Assembly (NCBI RefSeq): GCF_014235875.1 | Contig: NZ_JACJUK010000001.1 | Location: 682,001 to 746,000 of the forward strand | Source: Croceivirga lutea | GTDB taxonomy: Bacteria > Bacteroidota > Bacteroidia > Flavobacteriales > Flavobacteriaceae | DNA length: 64,000 nucleotides | Direction of reading: 5' to 3' | Part shown: positions 15,545 through 23,524 of the stretch, piece by piece | Layout of the letters: each line of letters begins with the position of its first letter | How positions within the stretch are numbered: the first letter of the stretch is position 1 | Made by a program: the position numbers and the translations under genes | Notes under the pieces: generated by a model | Database searches by the model: none | What the model saw: only the letters and a program-made list of their open reading frames with translations | What the model was told of the DNA's origin: nothing

Positions 15545-15678
15545 TGCTACGAATATTACCCTTAGGCTTCATGAATAAATAGTATTTCAATTCTCTTTCT
15601 ACAATGACGAGTTATATTACGAATACCGTTTTTTGTAATTTTAAATACGTGGAGTGTCTATAATCGGTGGTATTCCTT
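15545..15678. other. Long leader of the kinase-regulator operon
   Basis: About 130 nt between the predicted start site (near 15674) and the kinase ATG. No strong hairpin or small frame was found by eye. The leader is longer than in most box promoters here (20-30 nt). Confidence 0.35.
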
Positions 15679-15721
15679 TAAAGATAATTTAATTATTGTA
15701 GTATTGATATGACATTTGTCA
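15679..15721 (-). promoter_or_regulatory. Stress-regulon promoter of the kinase and REC-CRP genes
   Basis: On the minus strand: box TGACAAATGTCA (15721-15710), 23 bp, then TATCTTTA (15686-15679), an excellent -7 element. This is the key site for autoregulation of the proposed regulator. Confidence 0.65.
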
Positions 15722-15963
15722 GGCTATCTTCAATAGCAATAAAAAACTTTATTTAACGCTTTGCAGCAATATTTTTCTCAAAAAGTATAGTACCACAAGA
15801 AGAGTTTATTAAGAAAATTCTCTCGAAAAATTGATTATTTAAAAATACTGAAACTTTGGTTTTTTAAATACCCATTCTATGGCATAGCATTACGTTTTTA
15901 AAACAAAAGAGGTTTACAATTTTTTACAGTAAACTAGGCGTCCCTGAACTAAAAATTTTAAAA
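15722..15963. other. Intergenic region between the kinase promoter and the hsp20 terminator
   Basis: 242 bp, AT-rich, no frame and no further box recognised. It separates two minus-strand units, each with its own stress promoter. Confidence 0.4.
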
Positions 15964-16026
15964 ACAAAGCCCTCTACCAATTGCTTTGATATATGGAAAA
16001 TTGAGGCAATTGGTTGGAGGGTTTGC
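15964..16026 (-). terminator. Terminator of the hsp20 gene
   Basis: Long imperfect stem: right arm GCAATTGGTTGGAGGGTTTG (16006-16025) against left arm CAAAGCCCTCTACCAATTGC (15965-15984), then on the minus strand TTTTTAAAATTTTTAG. Lies 24 bp after the hsp20 stop. Confidence 0.75.
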
Positions 16027-16049
16027 TATAGCGTTATACCATTTTGCTT

Positions 16050-16517
16050 TTATACAATCGGTACTTTTTTGGGAGGTAACTTTTTAGCCTCTTTTTTCTT
16101 TTCTAAATTAAAACTCAAGATACCGTCTTTATAAGAGGCTTCAATAGCTTCTTGCTTTACACTTTTAGGCAGTTGTAAAGAGCGTTCAAAAGAATTGTAG
16201 CTAAACTCTCTACGAGTAAAATTTTCATCTTTTTCTTCTTCAGAAGTTGATCTTTCTGCCGTAATGTTAAGGCAACCATCATCAATGGTCACTTCAAAAT
16301 CTTTTTTGGCAAATCCGGGGGCCGCTAATTCAATTTCAAATTTGTCATTACTTTCTTTAATATTTAAGGCGGGTTCAGAAACGTTTCCGTTCCAAAAACC
16401 GTCTGGCAAAATATCTTGCCCCCAACCACGATTATCAAAGAAGTTATCCACATCAAAAAAATCTTGAGAAATTAGATTGCTAAAAGGTCTTCTCCTTTTA
16501 AATTTTACAAGTGACAT
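16050..16517 (-). CDS. Small heat shock protein, Hsp20/alpha-crystallin family
   Basis: 155 residues. N-terminal arm with 'RRRPFSNLISQDFFDVDNFF', then the alpha-crystallin domain (about 45-140): 'PALNIKESNDKFEIELAAPGFAKKDFEVTIDDGCLNI', the 'REFSYNSFERSLQLP' block and the A-x-x-x-n-G-I-L motif 'ASYKDGILSFNL'. C-terminal tail 'KKLPPKKVPIV' ends in the I/V-x-I/V-type anchor that docks neighbouring subunits. ATP-independent holdase for unfolding proteins. Own stress promoter and own terminator, so it is a single-gene unit. Confidence 0.95.
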   Translation of the reverse strand: MSLVKFKRRRPFSNLISQDFFDVDNFFDNRGWGQDILPDGFWNGNVSEPALNIKESNDKFEIELAAPGFAKKDFEVTIDDGCLNITAERSTSEEEKDENFTRREFSYNSFERSLQLPKSVKQEAIEASYKDGILSFNLEKKKEAKKLPPKKVPIV

Positions 16518-16556
16518 AACAGTATTATTTAAAGGTTAAACATATTTTTATTATGT

Positions 16557-16599
16557 CTAATGTACGTTTGAGTAATAGGCACAACAATGATTTGGGTCA
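16557..16599 (-). promoter_or_regulatory. Stress-regulon promoter of hsp20
   Basis: On the minus strand: box TGACCCAAATCA (16599-16588), 23 bp, TACATTAG (16564-16557). The ATG is 70 nt after the box. Confidence 0.6.
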
Positions 16600-16802
16600 G
16601 TAGAAAACATTGTTTAGTGCTAATTTTTAGGCCTTAAAAGCTTATGTAAAATACTATTAGTACCAAAACCATATGAGTTAAACAAATTAGGTGCAACTGT
16701 ATTGTAAATGGTTTTCACCGTGGTCATAGATTTTTGAAATCGAATAAAATTTACTCTAAGTATCTATAGTAGATAATTACTGTTGCTTATTATCTAATTT
16801 CA

Positions 16803-17564
16803 TTATCCGGCCAACATTCCACCATCAATCAAGTGAGTGCATCCTGTTATAAATTTACTTTGCTCAGAAGCTAAGAATAGTACGGTTTGGGCTATTTCTT
16901 TTGATTCTGCATAACGCCCAAAAGGTACTGCCGACTCAAAGCCCGATTTTGCCTGATTAGGATTTTCTGGAGAAATATCTTTTTCAATTCTCCTCATCAT
17001 CTCATTATTCACTGGACCTGGATGTATGGTATTAACACGTATTTTTCTGGATGCAAATTCTAGAGCTGCAGAACGCATTATACCAACAACAGCATGTTTA
17101 CTTGCTACATAGGGTGCTAAACCTTCAAAACCCTTTAAACCTGCTACAGATGAAGTGATGATTACACTACCCCCATCATTCATTTTAGGAATTACTTCTT
17201 GGCAACCCAGCCACACTCCTTTTAAGTTAATTGCCATTACCCTATCAAATATTTCTTCTGGATATTCAGAAATTGGTCTTGATGTTCCTTCTATCCCGGC
17301 ATTATTAAAAAAAATATCAATTTTACCAAAGGCATCCAGTACATAACTAACATATTTTTTTACCTCTGAACATTTAGAAACGTCAGCCTTAAAGGTTAGA
17401 AGTTTAGATGTATTAAAATATTTTTCTGCTTTTTTTAAGCCTTTGATATCAATGTCAACTAAGGCTACATTAGCACCTTCTTCTAAAAATAGTTTTGCTG
17501 TTGCCAACCCAATACCATTAGCACCACCAGTTATAATGGCCACTTTACCTTTTAAGCTATTCAT
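16803..17564 (-). CDS. Short-chain dehydrogenase/reductase
   Basis: 253 residues, classical SDR. NAD(P) site 'TGGANGIG' (about 12-19), Asp in 'VALVDIDI' after beta-2 (favours NAD), 'NNAGIEG', catalytic Ser in 'IITSSVAG', 'YVASKHA' (Y-x-x-x-K), 'HPGPV', and the C-terminal 'LASEQSKFITGCTHLIDGG' typical of the glucose 1-dehydrogenase/3-oxoacyl reductase-like group. Substrate cannot be assigned. Third gene of a minus-strand unit DUF2267 - WG-repeat - SDR; the gap to the WG-repeat gene is 3 bp. Probably a redox-balancing enzyme in the stress regulon. Confidence 0.92.
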   Translation of the reverse strand: MNSLKGKVAIITGGANGIGLATAKLFLEEGANVALVDIDIKGLKKAEKYFNTSKLLTFKADVSKCSEVKKYVSYVLDAFGKIDIFFNNAGIEGTSRPISEYPEEIFDRVMAINLKGVWLGCQEVIPKMNDGGSVIITSSVAGLKGFEGLAPYVASKHAVVGIMRSAALEFASRKIRVNTIHPGPVNNEMMRRIEKDISPENPNQAKSGFESAVPFGRYAESKEIAQTVLFLASEQSKFITGCTHLIDGGMLAG

Positions 17565-17567
17565 ACT

Positions 17568-18203
17568 CTAGTTGTTTAATGTCAATTTTCTAATTTCCCA
17601 TCCGCTGTCTACATGATAAACGGCTACCAGTCCTGCATTCAGCATTTTGGCACCAATAAAAGGGAGCTTGTAACGTTTTTTGGTCATTTGAATACCTTGT
17701 CTTCTGTCGTAATACTCCACTATTTCTCCTGAGGTATTGAGTAACACATCAAAGAACTTAAAATCATAAATATTCAATTTAAACTCATTTTGGCCTCTAA
17801 GTGTTTTATCAAATAAAACACCAGTAGTGTAACCGTCTTTAAAGTGATAAACATTCAATAATGTAGGTTCAAGTATAACATTACCCTCTGTGTCTATAAA
17901 ACCAAATACAGAAACGCCATCTTCAACTTTTTTGGTGATGATACATCTACCATCTTTAAACATTGGGTAGGCAATTGCAGAAACATCTGTTTTTGTTGAA
18001 TCCGCATTCTTGGTCCAGTAAATATCATCTCTAAAATCGATAACCATATTACCATCTTTATTAATAAAGGCCCATTGATTTCCCTTACGAACGGCGGCCA
18101 TACCCTCACTAAAAGGAGCTATTTGTTCAATACCATCTAAAGTTTGTGATTGTAAAAAACCAGAGATTACAATTGTAATTGAAAGGAGAAGTATTTTTTT
18201 CAT
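17568..18203 (-). CDS. Secreted WG-repeat protein
   Basis: 211 residues: signal peptide MKKILLLSITIVISGFLQS, then WG repeats of the 'FseGmA.vrkg..wgfInk.G..vi' form: 'FSEGMAAVRKGNQWAFINKDG' (split by a W-A instead of W-G), 'FKDGRCIITKK…FGFIDTEGNVILEPTL', then a less regular third unit. WG repeats form beta-propeller-like surfaces of unknown ligand. It lies 56 bp after the DUF2267 gene and 3 bp before the SDR gene. Confidence 0.8.
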   Translation of the reverse strand: MKKILLLSITIVISGFLQSQTLDGIEQIAPFSEGMAAVRKGNQWAFINKDGNMVIDFRDDIYWTKNADSTKTDVSAIAYPMFKDGRCIITKKVEDGVSVFGFIDTEGNVILEPTLLNVYHFKDGYTTGVLFDKTLRGQNEFKLNIYDFKFFDVLLNTSGEIVEYYDRRQGIQMTKKRYKLPFIGAKMLNAGLVAVYHVDSGWEIRKLTLNN

Positions 18204-18259
18204 GATGTTTTATTTTTCGTAAAAAAGTTATTATAGATATTATATAATGTTGGCTTTGA

Positions 18260-18712
18260 TTAAAACTTTACATCTGGATAAATCATTCTTTTCAAGTCTT
18301 TTGGAAGTCCACTTCGGATGTCTTCTAATTCACCAAACGATACATACTTTCGCAAATAAATAAAGGTGGTATTCACATAAAGTTCGGCTGCCTCATTAGT
18401 ATACCCAAAATCATTGACGGCAACTGGCCAATCGCGTTCTTTTACCAAATTGAGGAAGTCTGCCATATTTTTAACCTTGGGTTTTTTCTTTGTCATATTC
18501 CAACCGTTCACATAAATAGCTTTAATAAACATTGGTAGTTGTGCAATAAATTGTAGTGATTCTTCTGGCGGAATAATTTCTCTAAGGGCATGCATAATTG
18601 CAATGAATATTCTACCTGCTTTTTCAGTGTCTTCACCAAAGTTCATTTCTTTGGCATAATCCTTTAAAAAGGTATTTCCCTGCGTTGCATATTGATTAAA
18701 ATCAAGTGCCAT
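18260..18712 (-). CDS. DUF2267 family protein
   Basis: 150 residues, all helical. Matches DUF2267, which is common next to USP and Hsp20 genes: 'YATQGNTFLKDYAKEMNFGEDTEKAGRIFIAIMHALRE' split as (..a..f...la..lg...+A.r.l.avL.aLr), 'IPPEESLQFIAQLPMFIKAIYVNGW' (l..ee...laaqLP...r..yv.gW) and a second half 'YVNTTFIYLRKYVSFGELEDIRSGLPKDLKRM' (…v...l..+v..gel.dv.s.LP..l+.lf). Function unknown. First gene of the minus unit, divergent from hpf, sharing the stress box at 18767. Confidence 0.85.
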   Translation of the reverse strand: MALDFNQYATQGNTFLKDYAKEMNFGEDTEKAGRIFIAIMHALREIIPPEESLQFIAQLPMFIKAIYVNGWNMTKKKPKVKNMADFLNLVKERDWPVAVNDFGYTNEAAELYVNTTFIYLRKYVSFGELEDIRSGLPKDLKRMIYPDVKF

Positions 18713-18766
18713 AACTACTGCTTTTAAAGTACCTATAAAATTGGTGAACCAATATGCAAGCTGAAA

Positions 18767-18809
18767 TGACCTAGATCATTTTAAAAAAAGTAAATCCATA
18801 ATAGTTTAG
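18767..18809. promoter_or_regulatory. Divergent stress-regulon promoter (hpf-USP / DUF2267)
   Basis: TGACCTAGATCA (18767-18778) lies in the middle of a 122 bp divergent region, 55-56 bp from both ATGs. Plus strand: TAGTTTAG at 18802-18809, correct spacing. Minus strand: CAATTTTA at 18743-18736, a poor -7 match, so the minus direction is less certain. Confidence 0.6.
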
Positions 18810-18834
18810 AGTTTTAATTTAAAAATTAAGAAGA

Positions 18835-19146
18835 ATGACCTTTAATATTCAATTCCAAAAAATGCCGGAAAGTGAATCTTTACGAGATCGCATAATGCTA
18901 AACTTAGAGAAGCTGGCTAATAGATATAGTTTTATAATTAATGCTCAAGTATTGTTTAAGCAAGAGAACAATTCAAAAGGAAAAGGAAAAATATGTGAGA
19001 TTGAGCTAAGCGGACCCGGTCCAAGACTATTTGCCAAATCAGATACTGATGATTTTGAAAAAGCTGCCGCCGAAACGCTAAAAGAATTAGAAAGGCAATT
19101 GAGAAAACGAAAAGAAACGTTCAGCAAAAAGAAAAAAATTAATTAA
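18835..19146 (+). CDS. hpf: Ribosome hibernation factor, HPF/YfiA family (short form)
   Basis: 103 residues. The beta-alpha-beta-beta-beta-alpha fold of HPF/YfiA is visible: 'MTFNIQFQKMPESESLRDRIMLNLEKLANRY' at the start, 'AQVLFKQENNSKGKGKICEIELSGPGPRLFAKSDTDDFEKAAAETLKELERQLRKRKE' (split over residues 38-96), ending in the basic helix that enters the 30S mRNA channel. Short form without the dimerising C-terminal domain of long HPF. The first strand is less basic than in E. coli HPF. Two bases before a USP gene, so one operon under the divergent stress promoter. Links the regulon to translational shut-down. Confidence 0.85.
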   Translation: MTFNIQFQKMPESESLRDRIMLNLEKLANRYSFIINAQVLFKQENNSKGKGKICEIELSGPGPRLFAKSDTDDFEKAAAETLKELERQLRKRKETFSKKKKIN

Positions 19147-19147
19147 C

Positions 19148-19972
19148 ATGCAACATATACTAGTGCCTGTAGATTTTTCGCAAACCTCTGCATACGCCCT
19201 TGAAGTAGCGGCTACAATAGCCAAAAAACAAAAGGCGACCCTTTCTGTAATACACATGCTAGGTCTTTCTGAAGCAGTACTTACTAAAGACGAAACACAA
19301 GAATATGATGAGGCCAAATATTATATGGAGCTTGCTAAAAAAAGATTTAAAGAATTTCTAAATAAGCCCTATTTAAAAGGTCTTAAAGTCTATGAAATAG
19401 TACAGAACTACAAAATATTTAGTGAACTAAATAATGTAGCCAAAGAACATAAAATAGATCTTATAGTAATGGGATCACACGGTGCAAGTGGTTTTAGTGG
19501 CTTTTTTGTGGGATCCAATACAGAGAAAGTTGTACGAACTTCTGATGTACCCGTATTGGTTATTAAAGAGCAAATGCCAGACTTTAACTTAAATAAGATA
19601 TTGTTTGGATGCAATTTTGATGAGGAAAACATACTCGCTTTTAAAAAAGCTAAGCAACTTGCTAAACTGTTCTCTGCAGCTTTTAAACCCATTTACATTA
19701 ATCTACCAAGCGAAGGTTTTAAAAGTACTTTAGAAAGTGAAAAGCACATATCTGATTTCCTATTTAAGGCTGGTGAATCAGATACAACTGTTGCAATTTA
19801 TAACGATTACAATGTAGAGAGAGGCCTATTTAATTACAGTCAAAAAAATGGTATTGATGCTATTGCTATACCAACGCACGGTCGTAAAGGCCTTTCACAT
19901 TTTTTCGTGGGAAGTATTGGTGAAGATGTAGCAAACCACGCCACCTTACCAGTTTTGACTATTAAAATCTAA
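19148..19972 (+). CDS. Universal stress protein with two intact nucleotide motifs
   Basis: 274 residues, two Usp domains. Unlike the array members further right, both halves keep the G-2x-G-9x-G-S/T motif: 'GSHGASGFSGFFVGSN' (about 112-127) and 'THGRKGLSHFFVGSIG' (about 237-252). Start MQHILVPVDFSQTS. It is therefore likely to bind two nucleotides and may represent the ancestral form. Second gene of the hpf operon; it runs to within 1 bp of the convergent TerB-like gene. Confidence 0.94.
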   Translation: MQHILVPVDFSQTSAYALEVAATIAKKQKATLSVIHMLGLSEAVLTKDETQEYDEAKYYMELAKKRFKEFLNKPYLKGLKVYEIVQNYKIFSELNNVAKEHKIDLIVMGSHGASGFSGFFVGSNTEKVVRTSDVPVLVIKEQMPDFNLNKILFGCNFDEENILAFKKAKQLAKLFSAAFKPIYINLPSEGFKSTLESEKHISDFLFKAGESDTTVAIYNDYNVERGLFNYSQKNGIDAIAIPTHGRKGLSHFFVGSIGEDVANHATLPVLTIKI

Positions 19973-19973
19973 A

Positions 19974-20378
19974 TTAATCTCTAAATAAAATTTTAATGTT
20001 TCCTAAAAGAACTAATTCAGATTTATTGGTTTTAGAAAAAGAATTTGCAATAGCATCTGCCGTGTATAGAATTAAATTCTTGATATGTACTGGAAAAAGC
20101 TTGGGATGGTCTTTATAAAACTCCTTAAAAAATTCAAAACCTTGTGCACTACTCATGTCATATTCCATAGCCCAATCAAAAACGGTTTCTATTTGATAGG
20201 CAGCATCAGAATGATAACGGTCTTCAATATCATCAACATCAAGCCAATTGTCTCTTACAATCAGTCTAAGTTTTTCGAGCTCCTTTTTATGAACTGTACC
20301 ATCAGCCATAGCAACTGCAAAGAACAATTTGCCGAGATTTTGGTAAAGTTCAATACCTACTTTTTGAAAATGCTCCAT
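19974..20378 (-). CDS. TerB-like domain protein
   Basis: 134 residues, mostly helical. The stretch 'LGKLFFAVAMADGTVHKKELEKLRLIV' (split at residue 33) is the TerB hallmark (l..l...va.ADG.v...E...l..i), with Asp-Gly and Glu at the metal-site positions. The rest ('VDDIEDRYHSDAAYQIETVFDWAMEYD', 'FFKEFYKDHPKLFPVHIKNLILYTADAIA') is specific to flavobacterial relatives of unknown role. TerB proteins act in tellurite resistance and stress or membrane-linked complexes. It has its own stress promoter and no partner ter genes nearby. Confidence 0.6.
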   Translation of the reverse strand: MEHFQKVGIELYQNLGKLFFAVAMADGTVHKKELEKLRLIVRDNWLDVDDIEDRYHSDAAYQIETVFDWAMEYDMSSAQGFEFFKEFYKDHPKLFPVHIKNLILYTADAIANSFSKTNKSELVLLGNIKILFRD

Positions 20379-20401
20379 AACTGATATGTTTAAAAACTAC
20401 T

Positions 20402-20444
20402 CAAAAATAAGATGATGTTATTAGCCTCAATATGATTAAAATCA
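20402..20444 (-). promoter_or_regulatory. Stress-regulon promoter of the TerB-like gene
   Basis: On the minus strand: box TGATTTTAATCA (20444-20433), 23 bp, TATTTTTG (20409-20402), a perfect TAnnTTTG. On the plus strand no -7 element exists at the right place, so the box serves the minus gene although it is only 24 bp from the kinase ATG; it could then repress the kinase by overlap. Confidence 0.65.
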
Positions 20445-20467
20445 GTAATTAACCTTAACTTTAAACT

Positions 20468-21607
20468 ATGCATGTGTTTCAGAAAAACAGCAATATTTTT
20501 CATTTGCTATCAGAAGGGGTATCTGAAGGCATTATAGTGGTAAACACCAAACAACAAATTGTGGCCACTAACTCATCTGCCAACGAAATGTTTGGCTATG
20601 AAAAAGAAGAACTATTAGACAAATCTATAGACACCGTTATTCCCAAAAGATACCATACAGACCATAACAAACACGTAGATAAATTTATTCTTAAAAGTGA
20701 AAAGCGTTCAATGGGGCAAGGCCGAGAACTTTACGGGGTAAAAAAAAATGGACAAGAATTCCCTGTAGAGGCTGGGTTAAACCCTTTTAAACTCTATGGC
20801 TCTACCTATGTTATGGCGTTAATAACAGATATAACCGAGCGCAAAAATTACACAGAAAATCTAGAGAGAATAGTTCAAGAACGCACTAAACAACTAACTG
20901 AAGCCTTAGCCAAAGAAAAAGAGCTCAGTGAACTAAAAACCCGTTTTCTGTCTTTGGTTTCTCATGAATTTAAAACACCGCTAAGTAGTATTTTAACCTC
21001 TGTTACTTTATTAGGCAAATACACCAAAACCGATGAACAAAAAAAGCGTGATAAACATGTTAACACCATTCGTAATAAGGTCATGTATCTAGATACTATT
21101 TTAAACGACTTTCTTTCTATAGAACGATTAGATTCAGGGAAAATGCACTACAAGTTAGAAGAATTTCCATTGAGTAAATTGGTCAACGAAGTTATTTATG
21201 ATGCCAACATGTTACTTAAACCGGGGCAGCAAATTAAGTATCCTGAAAACATAGACGACTTAATAATCAAATTTGACGAAAAAACCTTAGAATTGGGGTT
21301 GTCAAATCTTATTTACAACGCCATAAAATATTCTCCTGAAGATACCACGATAGAAGTAATCGTCAACAGGAAAACAACAAACTTAGAAATCTGTGTAAAA
21401 GACGAAGGTATTGGTATCCCCAAAAAAGACCAGAAACACATTTTTGACCGGTATTTTAGAGCAGAAAACGCTCTTCTAACACAAGGTACTGGTATTGGTT
21501 TAAACATTGCAAAACAGCATTTGAAAAATCTTGACGCAACACTTGATTTTTCTAGCGTAGAAAACCAAGGCTCTACATTTACCATTACTATTCCACTAGA
21601 AATTTAA
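20468..21607 (+). CDS. PAS-domain histidine kinase
   Basis: 379 residues, soluble. One PAS domain (10-125; 'IIVVNTKQQIVATNSSANEMFGYEKEELL', split here after residue 37, and 'ALITDITERKN'), a short coiled linker, HisKA with His166 in 'LVSHEFKTPLSSI', and HATPase_c ('LSNLIYNAIKYS', 'DEGIGIP', 'GTGIGLNIAK'). The catalytic half is clearly paralogous to the kinase at 13928-15544. Followed 12 bp later by a REC-only regulator. PAS region lacks haem-type motifs that I could recognise. Confidence 0.93.
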   Translation: MHVFQKNSNIFHLLSEGVSEGIIVVNTKQQIVATNSSANEMFGYEKEELLDKSIDTVIPKRYHTDHNKHVDKFILKSEKRSMGQGRELYGVKKNGQEFPVEAGLNPFKLYGSTYVMALITDITERKNYTENLERIVQERTKQLTEALAKEKELSELKTRFLSLVSHEFKTPLSSILTSVTLLGKYTKTDEQKKRDKHVNTIRNKVMYLDTILNDFLSIERLDSGKMHYKLEEFPLSKLVNEVIYDANMLLKPGQQIKYPENIDDLIIKFDEKTLELGLSNLIYNAIKYSPEDTTIEVIVNRKTTNLEICVKDEGIGIPKKDQKHIFDRYFRAENALLTQGTGIGLNIAKQHLKNLDATLDFSSVENQGSTFTITIPLEI

Positions 21608-21619
21608 ACCTTTGGGAAA

Positions 21620-22036
21620 ATGAAAAAAATTCTGTTGATAGAAGATGACCGTGCCCTACGAGAAAACACGGCTGAACTCTTAGAACTTTATGGATACAAG
21701 GTACGTACAGCAGCGAATGGGATGGATGGTTTAAAGTATGCTCAAGAATCACCTCCAGATATTATTTTATGTGACATTTTAATGCCCAAAATGAATGGTT
21801 ACAGTGTATTGCAAGAGTTAGCTTTTGATAATAATACTAGACATATTCCGTTCATTTTTCTTTCTGCAAAAACAGAGCTAAAAGAGATTAGAAAAGGAAT
21901 AAACTTAGGCGCAGACGACTACTTAACTAAACCGTTTGATGAAAACGACTTACTTAATGCCATTGAAAACTGTTTATCCAAAACAAAACTTTTATCAAAA
22001 AAATTAAAACAGCTACCCTTCAAAGTAATTCTCTAA
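21620..22036 (+). CDS. REC-only response regulator behind the PAS kinase
   Basis: 138 residues. Acidic cluster 'IEDD', phospho-acceptor Asp52 ('ILCDILMPKMNG'), 'FLSAKTELKEIRKG', Lys in 'DYLTKPFDEND'. It is very close to the receiver part of the REC-CRP regulator (both 'KKILLIEDN/D', 'RENTA', 'LGADDYLTKPF'), but the frame ends about 17 residues after the domain with no cNMP or HTH part. It could compete for the same kinases, pass phosphate on, or be a shortened copy of the REC-CRP gene. Operon with the kinase. Confidence 0.92.
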   Translation: MKKILLIEDDRALRENTAELLELYGYKVRTAANGMDGLKYAQESPPDIILCDILMPKMNGYSVLQELAFDNNTRHIPFIFLSAKTELKEIRKGINLGADDYLTKPFDENDLLNAIENCLSKTKLLSKKLKQLPFKVIL

Positions 22037-22429
22037 AGAAATTAGCACATTTAATAAATTGAAATTGTCTTTTAACTAACCTACTATTTAATAAAACTTA
22101 AGAAAAGGCTTTAGGTAAGTGTGAAAGATGTACGCTATAAGAGCATTTTTAATATAAAGTGTCAACTACAGCAATAGCCTCAACGCATCGCAAAAAAAAC
22201 CTAAAACGTAATTACAATTTCTTCGCACTTTAACCGTATAAACGAAAAACCCGCATTCACTTTACGGTATTACCCAACCAAATTAAGTATCCTAATTCTC
22301 AGAAGTATCATTTGTGCTTAATAGCGAAAATCAAAGAAGATTTAAAAAAGTTTAATAATCAAAAAATAGATTATAAAATATTTAAGGTAACAATACGAAA
22401 TAATTGAAAATTATTTTATTTTTCGTTTA
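22037..22429. other. Intergenic region before the USP array
   Basis: 393 bp. No coding frame and no remnant of a CRP domain after the REC-only gene could be recognised in any frame by eye. AT-rich, with no strong terminator seen. Confidence 0.4.
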
Positions 22430-22472
22430 TGATTAATGTCATGGATAATCGTTAATGAGGCTAATAAATTTG
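22430..22472 (+). promoter_or_regulatory. Stress-regulon promoter of USP array gene 1
   Basis: Box TGATTAATGTCA (22430-22441), 23 bp, TAAATTTG (22465-22472), a perfect -7 element. Predicted start near 22477, box centre at about -41.5. The ATG at 22494 is 52 nt after the box. Confidence 0.72.
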
Positions 22473-22493
22473 TAGCGAAGTGCAATTTTAAGC

Positions 22494-23327
22494 ATGAAAA
22501 CCATACTAATCCCTACAGACTTTTCTGAAAACTCATGGAATGCCTTGGTATACGCCCTTAAGTTTTTCAGAGATTATGAATGTATAGTTTACATACTTCA
22601 TGTGGGCTCTATAGCTCAATCATCAACATTAGGTAATTCCTTCGCTTTTCCTAACGAACCTATATCGCCTGATTTACGAAAAAAGTTGAATGCCTTGTTT
22701 CAGCGAATACGTAAACTACCAAAAAATAAAAATCATCGATTTATAGCTTTACAGGAATATGGCAATTTTGTTAATGCCTTAAGAAAAGTAGTGTCAGATA
22801 AGAAAATTGACCTCATTGTAATGGGCACTAAAGGAGCTTCTGGCATAAAAAAAACTGTTGTTGGTAGTAACACAGGGGATGTTATCACCAAGATACAATG
22901 TAATGTTCTTGTAATTCCTGAAAAAGCAGAATTCAACCTAATACAAGAAGTTACCTTTGCTACAGATTACAACTTGTTTTATACCAATGCAATTCTTGAA
23001 TGCTTGACTGATATTTTGAATACAACAAACGCACAACTTCAAGTGCTTCAAATTCTAAAATCTGGACAAACCATTTTAAAAAACCAAAAGGAAAACAAAG
23101 ACTTTCTTTTCAATTTTCTAAATGAAACGGTGCCTAAAATAACAAGTCATGAAATCACCAACGAAAATACCATTAAGGGAATTCAAGAGTTTATGGCTGA
23201 GCACAACATTGGTCTGTTAATTATGGCAGCAAAAAACCTAAATTTTCTACAACAATTATTTTTTGACTCTACCATAGAAAAATTAAGTTTTCAAATTAAG
23301 ATTCCTTTATGGGTATTGCATGAATAA
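22494..23327 (+). CDS. Universal stress protein, array gene 1
   Basis: 277 residues. Domain 1 opens 'TILIPTDFSENSWNALVYAL' and holds 'GTKGASGIKKTVVGSN' (111-126). Domain 2 has lost the loop: it ends 'AKNLNFLQQLFFDSTIEKLSFQIKIPLWVLHE', with no G-x-x-G. Closest in look to array gene 5 (26389), with which it shares 'NLNFLQ' and 'TGDV/TGNV' after the motif, so the two probably arose by duplication. Single-gene unit with its own promoter. Confidence 0.94.
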   Translation: MKTILIPTDFSENSWNALVYALKFFRDYECIVYILHVGSIAQSSTLGNSFAFPNEPISPDLRKKLNALFQRIRKLPKNKNHRFIALQEYGNFVNALRKVVSDKKIDLIVMGTKGASGIKKTVVGSNTGDVITKIQCNVLVIPEKAEFNLIQEVTFATDYNLFYTNAILECLTDILNTTNAQLQVLQILKSGQTILKNQKENKDFLFNFLNETVPKITSHEITNENTIKGIQEFMAEHNIGLLIMAAKNLNFLQQLFFDSTIEKLSFQIKIPLWVLHE

Positions 23328-23351
23328 ATACTATCAAAAGGGTAATCTAAC

Positions 23352-23394
23352 TGACCCTAATCATAATCTATAAATGTTAGGCTATATAGATTTA
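23352..23394 (+). promoter_or_regulatory. Stress-regulon promoter of USP array gene 2
   Basis: Box TGACCCTAATCA (23352-23363), 23 bp, TAGATTTA (23387-23394). The USP start is 130 bp further on, so the leader is about 125 nt; no small frame or strong hairpin was recognised in it. Confidence 0.62.
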
Positions 23395-23524
23395 CACTAA
23401 ATTCTATTGAAAAGCTTAAAAATTACCTAGACCAAAAATAAAAATGTAATCATTGCTTATTTGCCGGGAGAAATTCATTTAGGTCTTGGAGAATAACAAA
23501 TAGAATTCTTTAAGATTATTAATT

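Noticed and set aside
22037-22429. Search for a lost CRP/HTH domain after the REC-only regulator
   Set aside because: No frame with cNMP or HTH pattern could be recognised.
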